Below, piece after piece: positions 55,317 through 56,382 of a stretch of DNA of 56,382 nucleotides. Numbering within the stretch: the first letter of the stretch is position 1; each line of letters starts with the position of its first letter. The stretch lies in contig CAIOCZ010000123.1 in the NCBI GenBank assembly GCA_903856805.1, positions 1 through 56,382 of the forward strand, in the 5' to 3' direction. The stretch comes from an uncultured cyanobacterium (GTDB lineage Bacteria; Cyanobacteriota; Cyanobacteriia; PCC-6307; Cyanobiaceae). The position numbers and the translations under genes are program-made. A model generated the notes under the pieces. It was not told where the DNA came from. It saw nothing but the letters and a program-made list of their open reading frames with translations, and ran no database searches.

Positions 55317-55726
55317 GGGATCGGCTCGGCTGAGCCGGGGCCACCCTGATAGTGCCCAAGGCCAACGGCAGGAGGAAGCGCAAGTCGGGGGTGGCGGCGA
55401 TTCAACGCACGATGCAGCCGAGCCGCCTTCCCTTGCTTGCGTTGAAGGGAGTTCGCGGCTTGGTTCGAACCTCAGGAGCGGTTTTTACCCCTGCGACGCC
55501 TGACACTGGCGAAGCGATGGCTTGGCCGCTCTGGAGCCAGGCCGCAAGGTCTGGCTGGCCGCCAACGTTGCCTGGCATTGCCGGGGGCCATCGCCCCAGA
55601 CAGTCGTCTTCCGACGAAGGTTCTGTCAGCGCCGTTCACTTTGGCGCCGCCAGTTGCCCATGGGTCCTGCCCAGAGCGTCAGCCTGGTGAAGCCATGGGC
55701 CACGCCCGTCCGATCCCCCTCCTCCC
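55317..55726. other. 410-base hairpin-rich gap
   Basis: A GTG-started ORF at 55352-55690 has basic composition but no family features and I do not support it. Notable RNA-like structures are AGCCAGGCC/GGTCTGGCT around a GCAA tetraloop (55535-55556) and GACAG-TCGTC-TTCC-GACGA with closing CTGTC (55599-55627). A structured RNA is possible. No tRNA folds here. Confidence 0.5.
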
Positions 55727-56131
55727 ATGCCAGAGCTGCTGACGCCGTTGTTCCAACTGTCCACCACCAAGGGTTTTGCCCTGGCCTGTTCGGCCCTGGA
55801 GCTGGCGGTGGCCGAGCATGAGTTCGGCATCCTGGCGGTGCACGACCTTGGCCAGACCCTCCGCAGCAAGGGAATTGACTTCGAGGAGCAATGCCGGGTG
55901 TTTGAGGTGTGCCATCCGGAGCAGGCAGCTCGGGTGCTGAAGGCCAACATGGCTCTCGCCATGGCCCTGCCCTGCCGCATCTCCGTGTTTACCGATGCCG
56001 GTTGCACCTGGATCGGCATGATCCGGCCTGAGGTCATGCTCCGGAGCCTCTCCGGGGATCCGGAGCTGGCGGTCGTCGCACGGGACGTGGAAGTGAGCCT
56101 CGTTGAGATCATTGAGGCCGCCGTCGCCTGA
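55727..56131 (+). CDS. DUF302 domain protein
   Basis: 134 aa from ATG 55727. The DUF302 pattern is clear: GFALACSALELAVAEHEFGILAVHDLGQTLRSKG, then VFEVCHPEQAARVLKANMALAMALPCRISVF. The domain is found across bacteria and archaea and may bind metals or ligands; the Cys/His (VCHPE) and PCRI are conserved. Function otherwise unknown. Confidence 0.88.
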   Translation: MPELLTPLFQLSTTKGFALACSALELAVAEHEFGILAVHDLGQTLRSKGIDFEEQCRVFEVCHPEQAARVLKANMALAMALPCRISVFTDAGCTWIGMIRPEVMLRSLSGDPELAVVARDVEVSLVEIIEAAVA

Positions 56132-56161
56132 ACGGGCGGGCGGCCTCTGGTGATCCCCTGC

Positions 56162-56359
56162 TCAGCTCATGGGGGTGGCGTTCTGGGGCTGTCGCCGGTA
56201 GAGCTCGTGCAGGCCCTCCAGTTGGTTATGCACCGCCACGAGTTGGTCGCGGATGTGGCGGCTGTTGTCGATTTTTTCCAACGTCAGCAGCATCGTTTCG
56301 ATCTGGGCTTTGCAGTTAATCAACACACGGCACTGGGTGGAACCGGGTTCGTAGGGCAT
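56162..56359 (-). CDS. Hypothetical ORF at window edge, possibly partial
   Basis: 65 codons from ATG 56359. The frame stays open to the window edge and the extra codons read GLVDLPP before the ATG, so the real start may lie outside. Content (QIETMLLTLEKIDNSRHIRDQLVAVHNQLEGLHELYRRQ) is helical, with two Cys near the N-terminus. It recalls small metal-sensing repressors but I cannot assign it. Confidence 0.45.
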   Translation of the reverse strand: MPYEPGSTQCRVLINCKAQIETMLLTLEKIDNSRHIRDQLVAVHNQLEGLHELYRRQPQNATPMS

Positions 56360-56382
56360 GGGGGGGAGGTCGACCAGGCCAA

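Noticed and set aside
55461-55474. GGTTCGAACC resembling a tRNA T-arm
   Set aside because: The 5-bp flanking stem does not form and no D-arm or acceptor stem surrounds it.
55352-55690. 112-codon GTG-started ORF after fmt
   Set aside because: The basic N-terminus looks attractive, but the remainder has no fold-like pattern and the region is dominated by hairpins.

Overview
The window is chromosomal DNA from a GC-rich unicellular cyanobacterium, most likely a freshwater or halotolerant Synechococcus/Cyanobium-type alpha-cyanobacterium. Photosynthesis genes place it in the cyanobacteria: psb30 (ycf12), acsF, a PSI-accumulation-factor-like protein, a PucC/BCD-type MFS protein and ycf20. Many cyanobacteria-restricted families support this (DUF3685, DUF3727, DUF2996, UPF0182, a CSP41-like epimerase). 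A short phosphoribulokinase without the redox cysteines and a candidate picocyanobacterial glutamine riboswitch point to the alpha-cyanobacterial side. No tRNA, rRNA, IS element, prophage or CRISPR array was found. This is core genome apart from the left edge.

Layout. 1-4.1 kb: lower-GC accessory-looking end with a hypothetical gene, an 832-codon RTX-like repeat protein and a 775-base gap. 4.1-12.3 kb: hspA, secreted thermonuclease, GST, a membrane-anchored Pro/Ala-tailed protein, CBS protein, PucC-like MFS, CDP-alcohol phosphatidyltransferase, CSP41-like epimerase and two exported hypotheticals. 12.3-18.7 kb: hisA, a Fur-family regulator behind a palindromic promoter, DUF3685, PSI accumulation factor behind a tandem palindrome, fumC, PIN-PhoH ATPase. 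18.8-31.1 kb: a long + strand run (CofE-like, GNAT-like, ruvX, DUF3727, YqeG phosphatase, proB, lpxD, leuB, prk, pilD, accD, oxidoreductase), often overlapping by 1-8 bases.

31.2-31.57 kb holds the most interesting element: a three-stem RNA matching the glutamine-riboswitch architecture (downstream-peptide/glnA type), followed by a 37-codon gene with a strong Shine-Dalgarno and its own terminator. It reads as a stand-alone nitrogen-sensing unit making a micropeptide. fbaA with its own terminator follows.

32.8-44.3 kb: UPF0182, thrC with a MoaD/ThiS-like carrier gene, a bicupin protein whose 3' end overlaps ftsH, rpmF, a structured non-coding gap, ycf20 with a CbbY-like phosphatase, and recJ. 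44.4-56.4 kb: psb30, a YkgJ cysteine-cluster protein, a split GDT1/TMEM165 cation-transporter pair, an RNase II-family protein that has lost its catalytic motifs, ubiX, two cyanobacterial hypotheticals, acsF, tldD-pmbA, fmt, a hairpin-rich gap, a DUF302 protein and an edge ORF.

Functional themes are carbon fixation and central carbon (prk, fbaA, fumC), chlorophyll and photosystem maintenance (acsF, psb30, ftsH, PSI factor, Mn/Ca transport), amino-acid synthesis (hisA, leuB, proB, thrC), envelope and lipids (lpxD, accD, phosphatidyltransferase, prepilin peptidase) and nitrogen sensing (riboswitch). All family calls come from reading the sequence; no database search was run.
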